A stretch of DNA of 64,000 bases, taken from NCBI RefSeq assembly GCF_050589845.1, contig NZ_JBNGPA010000022.1:18581-82580 (forward strand), written 5' to 3'. Numbering within the stretch: position 1 is the first letter of the stretch; the number at the start of each line of letters is the position of its first letter. The notes beneath the pieces were generated by a model. It did no database searches and was not told the DNA's origin. It saw nothing but the letters and a program-made list of their open reading frames with translations. The translations under genes and the position numbers were made by a program. Below, one piece after another: positions 29,059-37,279 of this stretch. Origin of the DNA: Carboxylicivirga agarovorans. Lineage in GTDB: Bacteria > Bacteroidota > Bacteroidia > Bacteroidales > Marinilabiliaceae.

Positions 29059-30156
29059 TCAGGGCGAAACTATCTTTGCAAGTTCTTCAGCAAAAAGAGC
29101 GGCTCCTTTAATACCAAAATGCACCTGATCGCTTAAAACATCCGCACGTAAATTGTCTTCGGAAGTGATTTTATCTCCCTCAATTAAGTGTAAACGGTTA
29201 TCTCCCTCAGATTGTAGCTGATAGACCAAATGCTTTAAAGCTGTGCGAAATTCATCCGGTTTAATGCCGGTTCGCTCATTGGCAACAGCACGTGTATGTG
29301 TTAAGGTAATGCAATAAATAGTAGCTTTTGGCTGATTATGTCGTATCGACTTTAAATAAGATAAATAAGCGCTGGAGTATTCATCCACCGATTTATCATT
29401 GAACATCAAGTCATTGTAACCAATCAGTATGGTGATAATATCAGCTTGTGGCATTTCTGCCGTCATACGTGCTATTGCAGGCGATATTTTTGCACCTCCC
29501 ACTGCCAGGTTATAGTAATCCAGGCCCATCTCCTTTGACAAGAGGTAAGGATAAGTCAGATAAGTGGCAGAACCTTGCCCTACACCGTGGGTGATACTAT
29601 TCCCGATAGCCAGGTATACAGGCTGATCTTTTTCATCCACAGGCATTAAGGGTGCATCTTCTTCCAACTCCATATCTACCAGCGCCACGTTGGCAAAGCT
29701 GGGCATTGTCACTTCAAAAAGCGTTTCTGAAGCTTGTGCATTCTTAAACTCCAATACCATCTTGGTTTTTGACCTATCTCCCTTGAAGTTAAAAACATCT
29801 GTCTGCTCCTCGTTTTGATAAACCGCAAATTCACAGCCTCGGTTTTGACCAGGCATAGGTTTAAAAGTCAGCCTTACTAAAGAGCTGCCGGTTTTAAATT
29901 TAAGCCGTATACCACTATTCGTCCTGGCCTTGTCGGCATTGAACATGGCCTCATTCATAGGTGCATCGAGTGTTTCTTCTGAAAACCTCGAGAAAGCCAG
30001 TAATCCGTCATCCCTGAACACATAATTAGCCCCTTTTACTTCTATCAGCTTGTCAGTAACATTGACAGGCTTCATTGCAGACTGTGCATCGGCACTTTTA
30101 CAGGCCACCGTGGTATTCAAGACCACTAATATTGTTGCTAGTATGATCCACTTCAT
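29059..30156 (-). CDS. SGNH/GDSL esterase lipoprotein with N-terminal beta-sandwich
   Basis: 365 residues. Lipobox TVAC (Cys19). N-terminal beta-sandwich about 40-165 like the SGNH-N domain of carbohydrate esterases, then SGNH hydrolase: YLAIGNSITHGVG (nucleophile Ser187), NLAVGGAKISP, ILIGYNDLMF (block III Asn) and SDQVHFGIKGAALFAEEL (Asp/His). Likely a deacetylase or similar ester hydrolase acting on oligosaccharides at a membrane. Its ATG overlaps the stop of the upstream sulfatase by 4 bp, which indicates tight co-translation. It is a different sequence group from the CE2-like gene at 23438-24520. The acyl group removed is not known. Confidence 0.86.
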   Translation of the reverse strand: MKWIILATILVVLNTTVACKSADAQSAMKPVNVTDKLIEVKGANYVFRDDGLLAFSRFSEETLDAPMNEAMFNADKARTNSGIRLKFKTGSSLVRLTFKPMPGQNRGCEFAVYQNEEQTDVFNFKGDRSKTKMVLEFKNAQASETLFEVTMPSFANVALVDMELEEDAPLMPVDEKDQPVYLAIGNSITHGVGQGSATYLTYPYLLSKEMGLDYYNLAVGGAKISPAIARMTAEMPQADIITILIGYNDLMFNDKSVDEYSSAYLSYLKSIRHNQPKATIYCITLTHTRAVANERTGIKPDEFRTALKHLVYQLQSEGDNRLHLIEGDKITSEDNLRADVLSDQVHFGIKGAALFAEELAKIVSP

Positions 30157-31682
30157 CTCTTCTGCTTATTTAAAATATCCAACAATTGTTTTTCCATCTC
30201 CTGCCTGATGGAATCATATTCCTTATTATCAGCCAATGACACTTTTTCAAGCGGATCATTGACATAGTCATATAACTCTGAAGCCACCACAAGCGGCTTT
30301 GCATATACCTGCTCGCTTCTATAAGCCCCTTTTAGCCAGATAGTACATCGGTACTGTTTATCACGTATGGTGTAGCCCATTATATTATTGCCTCTTGGGT
30401 ACTGACTGATAGCATAACCCTTTACCTCCTTCTTTGGGTCCTTTAATGCAGGTACCAGGCTCTGTCCATCGAGTTGCTCACCAATCGGCAGGTCACTCAG
30501 TTCGCATAAGGTCGGGTACATATCTACAAACTCGGCCATGGTTGTTGCTACCTTGTCTTTTTTCATGCCAGGTGCAGAGATAATCAATGGCGCTTTAACA
30601 GCCTGTTCAAAATTGGAATGCTTGCACCAGATACCATGATCACCCAGGTGCCAGCCATGATCTCCCCACAAAACAACAACTGTATTTTCACGCAGGCCCA
30701 GTTCATCCAGCCGCTTCATTACCTTTCCAATCTGCGCATCCACATAGCTTACACAAGCCTTATAGCCATGAATCAGCTCCTTTTGCTTGTCTGCCGGTAC
30801 CTGCCCTTCCTGCGGTATATCAGAATAGTTGCGCAGTTCGCCCCAGCTGTGATAAGCATATTTGGGTGCTCCTTCAGCCGGTAGCATAAAGGCAGCCTGT
30901 TTAATTTCAGAACGTTCATACATATCCCAATACTTCTTTGGAGCAGCAAATGGCAAATGTGGCTTGTGAAAACCAAGTGCCAGAAAGAAAGGTTTGTCTG
31001 AAGCACTCATCTCTTTCAGCAGTTCCATTCCTTTCACTGCAACAGCCCCATCTTCATAGGCTGCATCAGGAATATCAAGACACTCGCATGAAGGTGCAAG
31101 ACCTTTAGCTTTCAGGTATTGATTGGTTTCTTTCCAGCCCAGTTTCTGTTGGCGACTTTCACGGTAAGCCTTATGAATGTCTTTCGCCTGGTATTTACCA
31201 TTGGCCGGATATTTATAGCCTTCGGCATAGCCCAGGTGTTTATCTTCCTTGTATGGAATGGACCACGATGCAGGGTCATTGTGTTTAGCCCCATGCATTA
31301 ATTTACCCACACCGGCCGTTTGGTAACCATGCTTTTTAAAGTATTGCGGTAAGGTCACCACATCAGGATTTACATCGCGCATATTGGTCTTCAGATCCCA
31401 TACCTTTGTCTGGTCGGGGCGCAAACCACTAAATACACTCACGCGCGACGGTGCACAAACAGCCTGCTGGCAATAGGCGTTTTCAAAAAGCACTCCCTCC
31501 TTTGCCAGGGCATCAATATTGGGCGTGATCGTACTTTCATCGCCATAACACCCCAGTAAAGGCTTTAGATCATCAACCGCGATAAACAGGATATTGGTTT
31601 TACCTGTTTGCCCCTTGCAATGCCACGTCACGGGCATTAGTAATACTGTTAAGAGTATGATTATTTTTGTTCTTAGCATCAT
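30153..31682 (-). CDS. Type I sulfatase, iduronate-2-sulfatase-like
   Basis: 509 residues from the start at 31682; the neighbouring ATG at 31679 is equally possible, and an A/G-rich stretch AAAGAAGAA lies just upstream. Signal peptide about 1-24. Asp pair in IAVDDLKPLLGCYG (Asp37-Asp38), formylglycine motif C76-A-P-S-R in CQQAVCAPSRVSVFSGLRPD, HLPFAAPKKYWDMYERS, GDHGWHLGDHGIWCKHSNFEQAVK, ELYDYVNDPLEKVSL. Closest relatives in the window are 17539-18990 and the sulfatase half of 37280-41065. Compared with 17539 it carries an insertion about 145-185 rich in Lys and Tyr. Overlaps the SGNH gene by 4 bp. Substrate unknown. Confidence 0.94.
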   Translation of the reverse strand: MMLRTKIIILLTVLLMPVTWHCKGQTGKTNILFIAVDDLKPLLGCYGDESTITPNIDALAKEGVLFENAYCQQAVCAPSRVSVFSGLRPDQTKVWDLKTNMRDVNPDVVTLPQYFKKHGYQTAGVGKLMHGAKHNDPASWSIPYKEDKHLGYAEGYKYPANGKYQAKDIHKAYRESRQQKLGWKETNQYLKAKGLAPSCECLDIPDAAYEDGAVAVKGMELLKEMSASDKPFFLALGFHKPHLPFAAPKKYWDMYERSEIKQAAFMLPAEGAPKYAYHSWGELRNYSDIPQEGQVPADKQKELIHGYKACVSYVDAQIGKVMKRLDELGLRENTVVVLWGDHGWHLGDHGIWCKHSNFEQAVKAPLIISAPGMKKDKVATTMAEFVDMYPTLCELSDLPIGEQLDGQSLVPALKDPKKEVKGYAISQYPRGNNIMGYTIRDKQYRCTIWLKGAYRSEQVYAKPLVVASELYDYVNDPLEKVSLADNKEYDSIRQEMEKQLLDILNKQKR

Positions 31683-31698
31683 TTCTTCTTTCATTAAG

Positions 31699-32739
31699 TC
31701 ATTCAACAATTAGGTTTTGTTGCTCCACTATAAAATCAAAAGCCAGTTCAGCCAGTTCCTTTCCATTTACCCGGGCACCCCAGGCTCCATGTTTTTTACC
31801 CTCCAAAGGATAATAAACGAAAGGTACACCGGTTTCTTCATAACATGCTTTTAATTCTTCGGCTTTGCTATAGGGAACAGTTGGGTCTTCGGTGCCATGT
31901 GCAATAAATAAAGACGGGTCGTTACGATCAAATCGCTGTTGCCTGTCCATTTTCCCTAACACATCTATACCAGCCTTTGAACCCCACAGGTCGATAATAG
32001 TCCTTATCTGATATTCCTCCCCCAGGTTTGTACTGCTCAATGTTGGGTCTTGCTTTGTACTTAGTTCATCCCTGTAATCTGCAGGATTAGAAACACCAAG
32101 GGTGATGGCAGTGACAGCACCGGCAGAACCTCCACCGACAGTTATATAGTTGGTATTGATCCTGTACCTTTCTGCATTGGCTACCACCCATCGCAGTGCA
32201 GCCTTGGCATCGCGATGTGCCGGGTACATGGCTATAAACTGTTTACTTTTTTCCCTGGGCAACATGGCTGATGCATCGATCCACTTTTGAGGAACCGTAC
32301 CTTTATGCTTTTTTAGTCGGTAATCAGCCGAAACAAACACCCAGCCTCTGGCAGTATAGTAGTTAGCCCATTCAACAATCCTGGCTTGCTGTTTTGTACC
32401 ACCAGAAAAACCTCCCCCATGAATAAACAGGAATACAGGCCTGTTTTCCAACTCATTATCTGGCACATATACGTCCAATAACAAAGGCAAAGCTTTTGCG
32501 TTTGGGCTATTAACAGCTTCATGACTCAGTCCTTGAGCATATACAATATCCTCCTCGGGAAGCACTTCATAAGTCTGCCTGGATTGTACAACAGGTGTCA
32601 TTCCAGCCGAACTCTTTGAATCAACACCAACAGGATGTTCGTTAACTATAGTTTGCCGAACTCCTTTAGTAAAACCCAATATACTTATAATGAATGCTCC
32701 AGCCACTAGTAATGTTGTCTTTCCTTGTAATCCTGACAT
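31699..32739 (-). CDS. Alpha/beta-hydrolase carbohydrate esterase (HGGGF type)
   Basis: 346 residues with an N-terminal hydrophobic segment (about 8-24), probably a signal peptide or anchor. Oxyanion motif FIHGGGFSGG (about 106-113), nucleophile elbow VGGGSAGAVT (Ser205), Asp in FIAHGTEDPTVPY and the catalytic His in EGKKHGAWG. This is the hormone-sensitive-lipase/BD-FAE-like plan, common among Bacteroidota acetyl or feruloyl esterases in PULs. It lies 4 bp after the T9SS protein gene and ends just before the sulfatase start, so it is clearly within the operon. It may remove an acyl group distinct from those handled by the SGNH esterases. Lipase activity cannot be excluded. Confidence 0.87.
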   Translation of the reverse strand: MSGLQGKTTLLVAGAFIISILGFTKGVRQTIVNEHPVGVDSKSSAGMTPVVQSRQTYEVLPEEDIVYAQGLSHEAVNSPNAKALPLLLDVYVPDNELENRPVFLFIHGGGFSGGTKQQARIVEWANYYTARGWVFVSADYRLKKHKGTVPQKWIDASAMLPREKSKQFIAMYPAHRDAKAALRWVVANAERYRINTNYITVGGGSAGAVTAITLGVSNPADYRDELSTKQDPTLSSTNLGEEYQIRTIIDLWGSKAGIDVLGKMDRQQRFDRNDPSLFIAHGTEDPTVPYSKAEELKACYEETGVPFVYYPLEGKKHGAWGARVNGKELAELAFDFIVEQQNLIVE

Positions 32740-32743
32740 GGCA

Positions 32744-34048
32744 TTATCGCTTAATAAGTTTAATCATTTCATCGCTTTGCTTTAAAATATATAGCCCGTC
32801 CGGGTAGTCTGACAGGTCAATATCCGTTGTATGCCCTTTGCATAACAGCCGACCGTTCATACTGTATATCTGCCAGGGAGCATCCGAGCTCGAACGAAAA
32901 AAGCCCATAGAGGGATTAGGTACAACCCTGATCGTTGCGAACTGTTTTTCCTCTACATTAAGGGGTGATTCGTTCAGGCGAATGGCCCAGCTATTTAACC
33001 TGAGTGCACCAAAACCATCGGTAACTTCAAGTCCCACCTGTATATTTGGAATATATTGTGATGCATTCAGGTAGCCCCTCGTAATAAACGAATCATAAAT
33101 ACCCTTCATATCAATAGTGCCGTTTAGCAGGCGCTGGTTATCCTTTATGATCACGCGACGCCACTCATAGCCATCTTCCTCCTTATATAAGCGGGCAAAA
33201 TCCTTATTATTTATAACTGTATCACTTAAACTGACAGGGTAAGGCGGAATCCATGTTCCCTTTTGATCAAAGACAAGGAAAAAGTCACCATCGTTACTGC
33301 TGAAGTTATCCAAATAACTTTCATTGGTTAAAAAGTGATTCAGTGCAATTTTATATCCTTCCGTTCCATAGAGTTTCTCAAAATCAAAATCAATAAACAT
33401 GGAATGAATGGATGAGATCTGAAACGGAAAACCAGTTAAATCATCTCTGTAACCTTTGCGATTGCCCCAGAGAACACTTATGTAACACCATACTGAAGCA
33501 CCGCCATAATCCTTTGCTGATGAAGGCGTATCCCATACAAAAATGGTTTCGTCCGGCATGTCCGGATCACACAACGTCGCCATTCGAAAATCAACACCTT
33601 CCTGTGCTGTGCCTCTTCCCCATAGATTGTTATAACCACTGTACGGATTACCTGGCAGGATATAATTTTCTTTATGGGCTTCAAGAATGGTATATCCCGA
33701 ATATTGCTCAAGCATATGATCATAAGCATCCATAATGCGTATACTAATCTGATCAGTATGGCATTGAATCGTCAGATCATGAGCAGTCACTTCATTCGGC
33801 ACATCGGCTATTATGGCATTGACCCATATTTTGCCCGATGCATCAATTGAATAGTGACCGGCATCGTTGCCTTCCAAAATGACATAATCATACGTACCTT
33901 CACCGGGCAAATCGACATCTCCTATCTGATCACCTGCCTGCTCATATTCGCTTCTGTAAAACACCTGCTCCTGCGTCAAAGCATGCGAAGCAATAAACAG
34001 CTGAGCAATAATGACCATCAGATATTTTTTTTGAATATCCGCTTTCAT
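32744..34048 (-). CDS. Secreted T9SS protein of unknown function with cadherin-like N-domain
   Basis: 434 residues; no family recognised for the central part. Start at 34048 is supported by a one-base TGATG overlap with the upstream sulfatase stop and by a good signal peptide (ending SHALTQ). About 25-115 looks cadherin-like (AGHYSIDASGKIWVNA). About 115-345 is rich in Trp, Tyr, Gly and Asp (WGNRKGYRDDLTGFPF, NIQVGLEVTDGFGALRLNSWAI), which suggests a beta-sandwich such as those of GH12/GH16-type or polysaccharide-lyase-type folds. About 355-434 is a T9SS sorting domain (VVPNPSMGFF ... LSDYPDGLYIL). Catalytic residues cannot be identified. Operon position implies a role in binding or cutting the PUL 1 glycan outside the cell. 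Confidence 0.8.
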   Translation of the reverse strand: MKADIQKKYLMVIIAQLFIASHALTQEQVFYRSEYEQAGDQIGDVDLPGEGTYDYVILEGNDAGHYSIDASGKIWVNAIIADVPNEVTAHDLTIQCHTDQISIRIMDAYDHMLEQYSGYTILEAHKENYILPGNPYSGYNNLWGRGTAQEGVDFRMATLCDPDMPDETIFVWDTPSSAKDYGGASVWCYISVLWGNRKGYRDDLTGFPFQISSIHSMFIDFDFEKLYGTEGYKIALNHFLTNESYLDNFSSNDGDFFLVFDQKGTWIPPYPVSLSDTVINNKDFARLYKEEDGYEWRRVIIKDNQRLLNGTIDMKGIYDSFITRGYLNASQYIPNIQVGLEVTDGFGALRLNSWAIRLNESPLNVEEKQFATIRVVPNPSMGFFRSSSDAPWQIYSMNGRLLCKGHTTDIDLSDYPDGLYILKQSDEMIKLIKR

Positions 34049-35529
34049 CAGTGCTTTGCTTTTTTCATCCATTTATTCTTTGACGGATCCAGTATTTTAG
34101 CCTCAATGGATTTTCGCCATTCAATGATCAGCTGATGCAGTTCACCGGCCTTTTCAGGCATTTGATCTGCCAGGTTATTTGTTTCACCAATGTCTTCTTT
34201 CAGGTTGTAAAGTTCAATGGTTCCTTCATCATACCAGTCAATGAGTTTATAATCTCCCAAACGCACAGCAGAACTGTTCCTGTCGCCTGTACTGGTAGGT
34301 CTTCCCATAGGAGAGTGCCAGAACATTGGAGTTTCACGATCAAACCTTTCTCCTTTGATCGCTGAAGTTACATCAAGCCCATCCATATGGTCTTGCGGAC
34401 GTTGTTTCAAGCCTGCCATTTTCAGCACTGTCGGAAAAATATCAGTACCGGTCACCAGGGCATCAGACACCTGTCCCGCAGCTGTCTGCCCGGGCCACTT
34501 CACAATAAAAGCTTCACGAATACCTCCTTCATACAACCAGCCTTTACCATAGCGTAACGGGTAGTTTGAGGTCGCTAACTGGCGCTTATTACCACGAGTA
34601 GACAAGCCGCCGTTATCGGCTGTAAAAATAATAATGGTATTATCGGCAATGCCCAATTCTGAAAGGGTAGCATTCAGTTTGGCCATACTTTGGTCAATAC
34701 TCTCGATCATAGCGGCATATACCGGAAAATCCTGACGCAGCTTGGTATCACCTGTGATGGTCTTTTCATACTCCGGCAAGTCGTAAGTCATCTCTGACTT
34801 TAATTTCTTTCGATATTTCTGTACTAATTCAGGTTTCGCTTCAAAGGGTGTGTGCACACCATAGTGCGATAAAAAAACAAAGAAAGGTTCATCCGGTTTC
34901 TTCTTCACATGGTTTTGCATGAATGCCACCGTTTCATCGGTTATTCTATCGGTTATATACTCCCCTTCCTTACCATCTTCCAGGCCATGGATCTCTGTTT
35001 TCTTAAAGCCTTTTCTGCCTGATGGTGTTGATTCTCCCTTACGATAAGGATACCAGTATGTCGGAGGAGCTCCTGCTGCACCACCGGCAACGTTCACATC
35101 AAAGCCCTGCTTTTCGGGCATATTGCCCTCTTTATCTTTAAACAACAAATGCCATTTACCGGTAAAAAAAGTCGTGTAACCCCCTTCTTTCAGTGCTTCT
35201 GCAATTGTCAGGTCTTCCGGTACCATCCCCTGACCTCCCGGCACATGTCCCCTGGCGGGGTACTTGCCTGTCATTACCCCATAGCGGGCAGGCACGCAAC
35301 GCGGATGGGCTGTGTAGGCATTGGTAAAACGTATGCCTTCGCTGGCCAGCTGGTCAATAGCAGGTGTTTCATAAAATTGTGAACCCTGACATCCCAGGTC
35401 CATCCAGCCCAGGTCGTCCACATAAAAAATTAGAATATTCGGTTGTTTATCAGCTTTATCAGACTGTGCCTGTATGCCGGTTACCAGCACCAAAGCCGTC
35501 AGAAGTAATATGATCGCTTTCCCTCTCAT
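34048..35529 (-). CDS. Type I sulfatase, arylsulfatase A-like (CVPAR group)
   Basis: 493 residues from the start at 35529 (signal peptide MRGKAIILLL... ending TGIQAQ); ATGs at 35541 and 35577 are weaker. Asp pair in YVDDLGWMDLG (Asp38-Asp39), formylglycine motif C78-V-P-A-R in HPRCVPARYGVMTGKYPARG, FTGKWHLLF, IIFTADNGGLSTRG, KGWLYEGGIREAFIVKW, ELYNLKEDIGETNNLAD. Paralogue of 19048-20499. Its stop overlaps the start of the next gene by one base. It follows the CBM/T9SS gene at 35606-37090 by about 76 bp. Substrate unknown, but the paired paralogue suggests a second, related sulfate position. Confidence 0.94.
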   Translation of the reverse strand: MRGKAIILLLTALVLVTGIQAQSDKADKQPNILIFYVDDLGWMDLGCQGSQFYETPAIDQLASEGIRFTNAYTAHPRCVPARYGVMTGKYPARGHVPGGQGMVPEDLTIAEALKEGGYTTFFTGKWHLLFKDKEGNMPEKQGFDVNVAGGAAGAPPTYWYPYRKGESTPSGRKGFKKTEIHGLEDGKEGEYITDRITDETVAFMQNHVKKKPDEPFFVFLSHYGVHTPFEAKPELVQKYRKKLKSEMTYDLPEYEKTITGDTKLRQDFPVYAAMIESIDQSMAKLNATLSELGIADNTIIIFTADNGGLSTRGNKRQLATSNYPLRYGKGWLYEGGIREAFIVKWPGQTAAGQVSDALVTGTDIFPTVLKMAGLKQRPQDHMDGLDVTSAIKGERFDRETPMFWHSPMGRPTSTGDRNSSAVRLGDYKLIDWYDEGTIELYNLKEDIGETNNLADQMPEKAGELHQLIIEWRKSIEAKILDPSKNKWMKKAKH

Positions 35530-35605
35530 TGTAATTATCATTCCTAAATTTAAAATAAAAGACCTCTGATAATTCAAAGGCCTTTTAACAAAATCAAAAC
35601 GCTAT

Positions 35606-37090
35606 CTACTGTTTTGTCATTTTCTTACGAATAATTTGTCCGTCGGCCTCTACCGATACAATGTAAACACCTTTGCTCAGGCTTGCAACATTAACTTGCT
35701 TGCTGCCGGTGTAATCACCTAAAACCCGCTGACCTGTTAAACTGTATATTTCAACCTTGGTAACATAGGCATCAGTTGCGATCTGCAGTTTGGATTCCAT
35801 TGGATTAGGGTAGATATTCACTTCAGAAGTAAGCTCACCAATGGCGGTTGCTGCAGAAACATTTATAGTGAATGTTTGAGGTACCTCAACGAAACCATCA
35901 TTTAAAGTAACTGTTACCTCTATAGAACCTGCTGCATCAGGTGTACCCATTAGTTCTCCGGTATATTGATCAATTGAAAGCCACTCCGCTCCCGTCTCAG
36001 GCTTTGTTAAGACCCACTTTCCAATTCCCGGATTACTACTTACTGCTGTATAGCTGTATGCCTCTCCTACCTTTACATCAGTGACTGCTGTTGAAGTAAT
36101 GGTTGGTGCTCCCGGATATGCCTCAATGGTGATATTATCGAAGTAATATGCCCCTAAAGCCGGGCCACATCGTAAACTCGGCCCTGCATATAAGTACTTG
36201 GCATAATCTGTTGCGCCAAGGACCCATTTATACTGTCGGTATTCACTACTTAAGTTAAATGATCCTCCATAATTATTTTCACCGGCCTCATGTTTACCAA
36301 AAGCACTTTTGTATCCAAAGCCAAAACCTCCGTTAGCATTATCTTCGGGATTGACTAAATCAACCTTAGCATAATATGAGATTACCTTAGGTGCTCCATC
36401 AAAAGCTATCAATGAAGAACAAACACTTTGCACATCGCCCCATGAATCAGAAGTACCTACACCTGTTATCTCAACTTTCATGGCCTTGCTACCTTCCTGA
36501 ACCGTTGACGATTCTTCTGAAATATTTGCTACGGCACCGTTCTTCAGTACAACATCTGACCAATACTTATCTATACCCATTTCAAAACCACCATTTTCAA
36601 TGCTTGAGATCTTTAGTATCTCCAAGTCGTCCACATAAAAATTATCAGCTCCTCTGGCCTGAACGGCCATCTGGATCGAACCTCCTTCTGGCACTGCACA
36701 GGCCATACTAATATTCTGCCAGTCTCCCGTTGCAACGTCATTAAAGCTATTAGTAATGTACTCAGCATTATTGCTTGCATCCCTCACTACCATCTGAATT
36801 CTGAATGGAGCACCTTGAGCAGCTTTTATCCATGCACTGCCAATATATGCACTTGCATCAACACTGAACTGTATTGACTTAATACCTTTATTATTGGCAT
36901 TCGGTTGAACATAACAGGCCGACGCACCTGAACGAACGTTTGCAGGAGCAGTCTCCTGGCTTATTGTGGCATCATTAGCCTGCCACTCATTATTCCATGT
37001 TGCATTTTCAAACCCGGGATTATTCAATTGGTTTTGACCATATGACAACATGGTCGTTGAAATCATTAAAAGAGTAAAAAGTTTTCTCAT
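35606..37090 (-). CDS. Secreted T9SS protein made of carbohydrate-binding-like domains
   Basis: 494 residues from the start at 37090, chosen because MRKLFTLLMISTTMLSYGQ is a signal peptide; the frame is open 141 bp further upstream but that would run through the promoter. Two tandem galactose-binding-like sandwiches (about 20-160, NPGFENATWNNEWQ...FYVDDLEI; about 165-330, GGFEMGIDKYWSD...YYFDNITIEA), a putative Ig-like domain about 333-410 (GEAYSYTA...GTPDAAGSIEVTVT), and a T9SS sorting domain about 420-494 (NIYPNPMESKLQI...KGVYIVSV). No catalytic domain seen. First gene of the long minus-strand operon and so probably strongly expressed; likely an extracellular glycan-binding protein. I cannot exclude a hidden catalytic function in the second sandwich. 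Confidence 0.85.
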   Translation of the reverse strand: MRKLFTLLMISTTMLSYGQNQLNNPGFENATWNNEWQANDATISQETAPANVRSGASACYVQPNANNKGIKSIQFSVDASAYIGSAWIKAAQGAPFRIQMVVRDASNNAEYITNSFNDVATGDWQNISMACAVPEGGSIQMAVQARGADNFYVDDLEILKISSIENGGFEMGIDKYWSDVVLKNGAVANISEESSTVQEGSKAMKVEITGVGTSDSWGDVQSVCSSLIAFDGAPKVISYYAKVDLVNPEDNANGGFGFGYKSAFGKHEAGENNYGGSFNLSSEYRQYKWVLGATDYAKYLYAGPSLRCGPALGAYYFDNITIEAYPGAPTITSTAVTDVKVGEAYSYTAVSSNPGIGKWVLTKPETGAEWLSIDQYTGELMGTPDAAGSIEVTVTLNDGFVEVPQTFTINVSAATAIGELTSEVNIYPNPMESKLQIATDAYVTKVEIYSLTGQRVLGDYTGSKQVNVASLSKGVYIVSVEADGQIIRKKMTKQ

Positions 37091-37144
37091 AACATATGAA
37101 TTTAAATTTGCTGCATCTAAGGTATGCGAAGGCTCCTTACAGAA

Positions 37145-37183
37145 GGGTTGAAAAATCGTTCCGGAAGGGTGTGAAAATGATTC
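37145..37183 (+). promoter_or_regulatory. Candidate HTCS operator, site Y (22-bp direct repeat)
   Basis: Two direct-repeat units of 22 bp (37141-37162 and 37163-37184, 16 of 22 identical), each with GGGT-N10-TTC. The second half shares blocks AATCGTTC, AAGGGTG and TGATTC, in the same spacing, with 11735-11764. It lies about 55 bp upstream of the 37090 start and about 97 bp upstream of the 37280 start, so it could serve either or both divergent operons. Confidence 0.5.
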
Positions 37184-37279
37184 CACTGCAGGTATTGAAC
37201 GATGTATTGACCCTGTCTGAACGATTCTCACTACACACTTATTATTAAGCCACTATAGCTTTACATACTGAAACAATCT

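Noticed and set aside
37103..37110. TAAATTTG, an exact -7 match on the plus strand
   Set aside because: It is 170 bp from the plus-strand gene start, lies in the leader of the opposite gene, and has no proper -33 partner, so it is likely chance.
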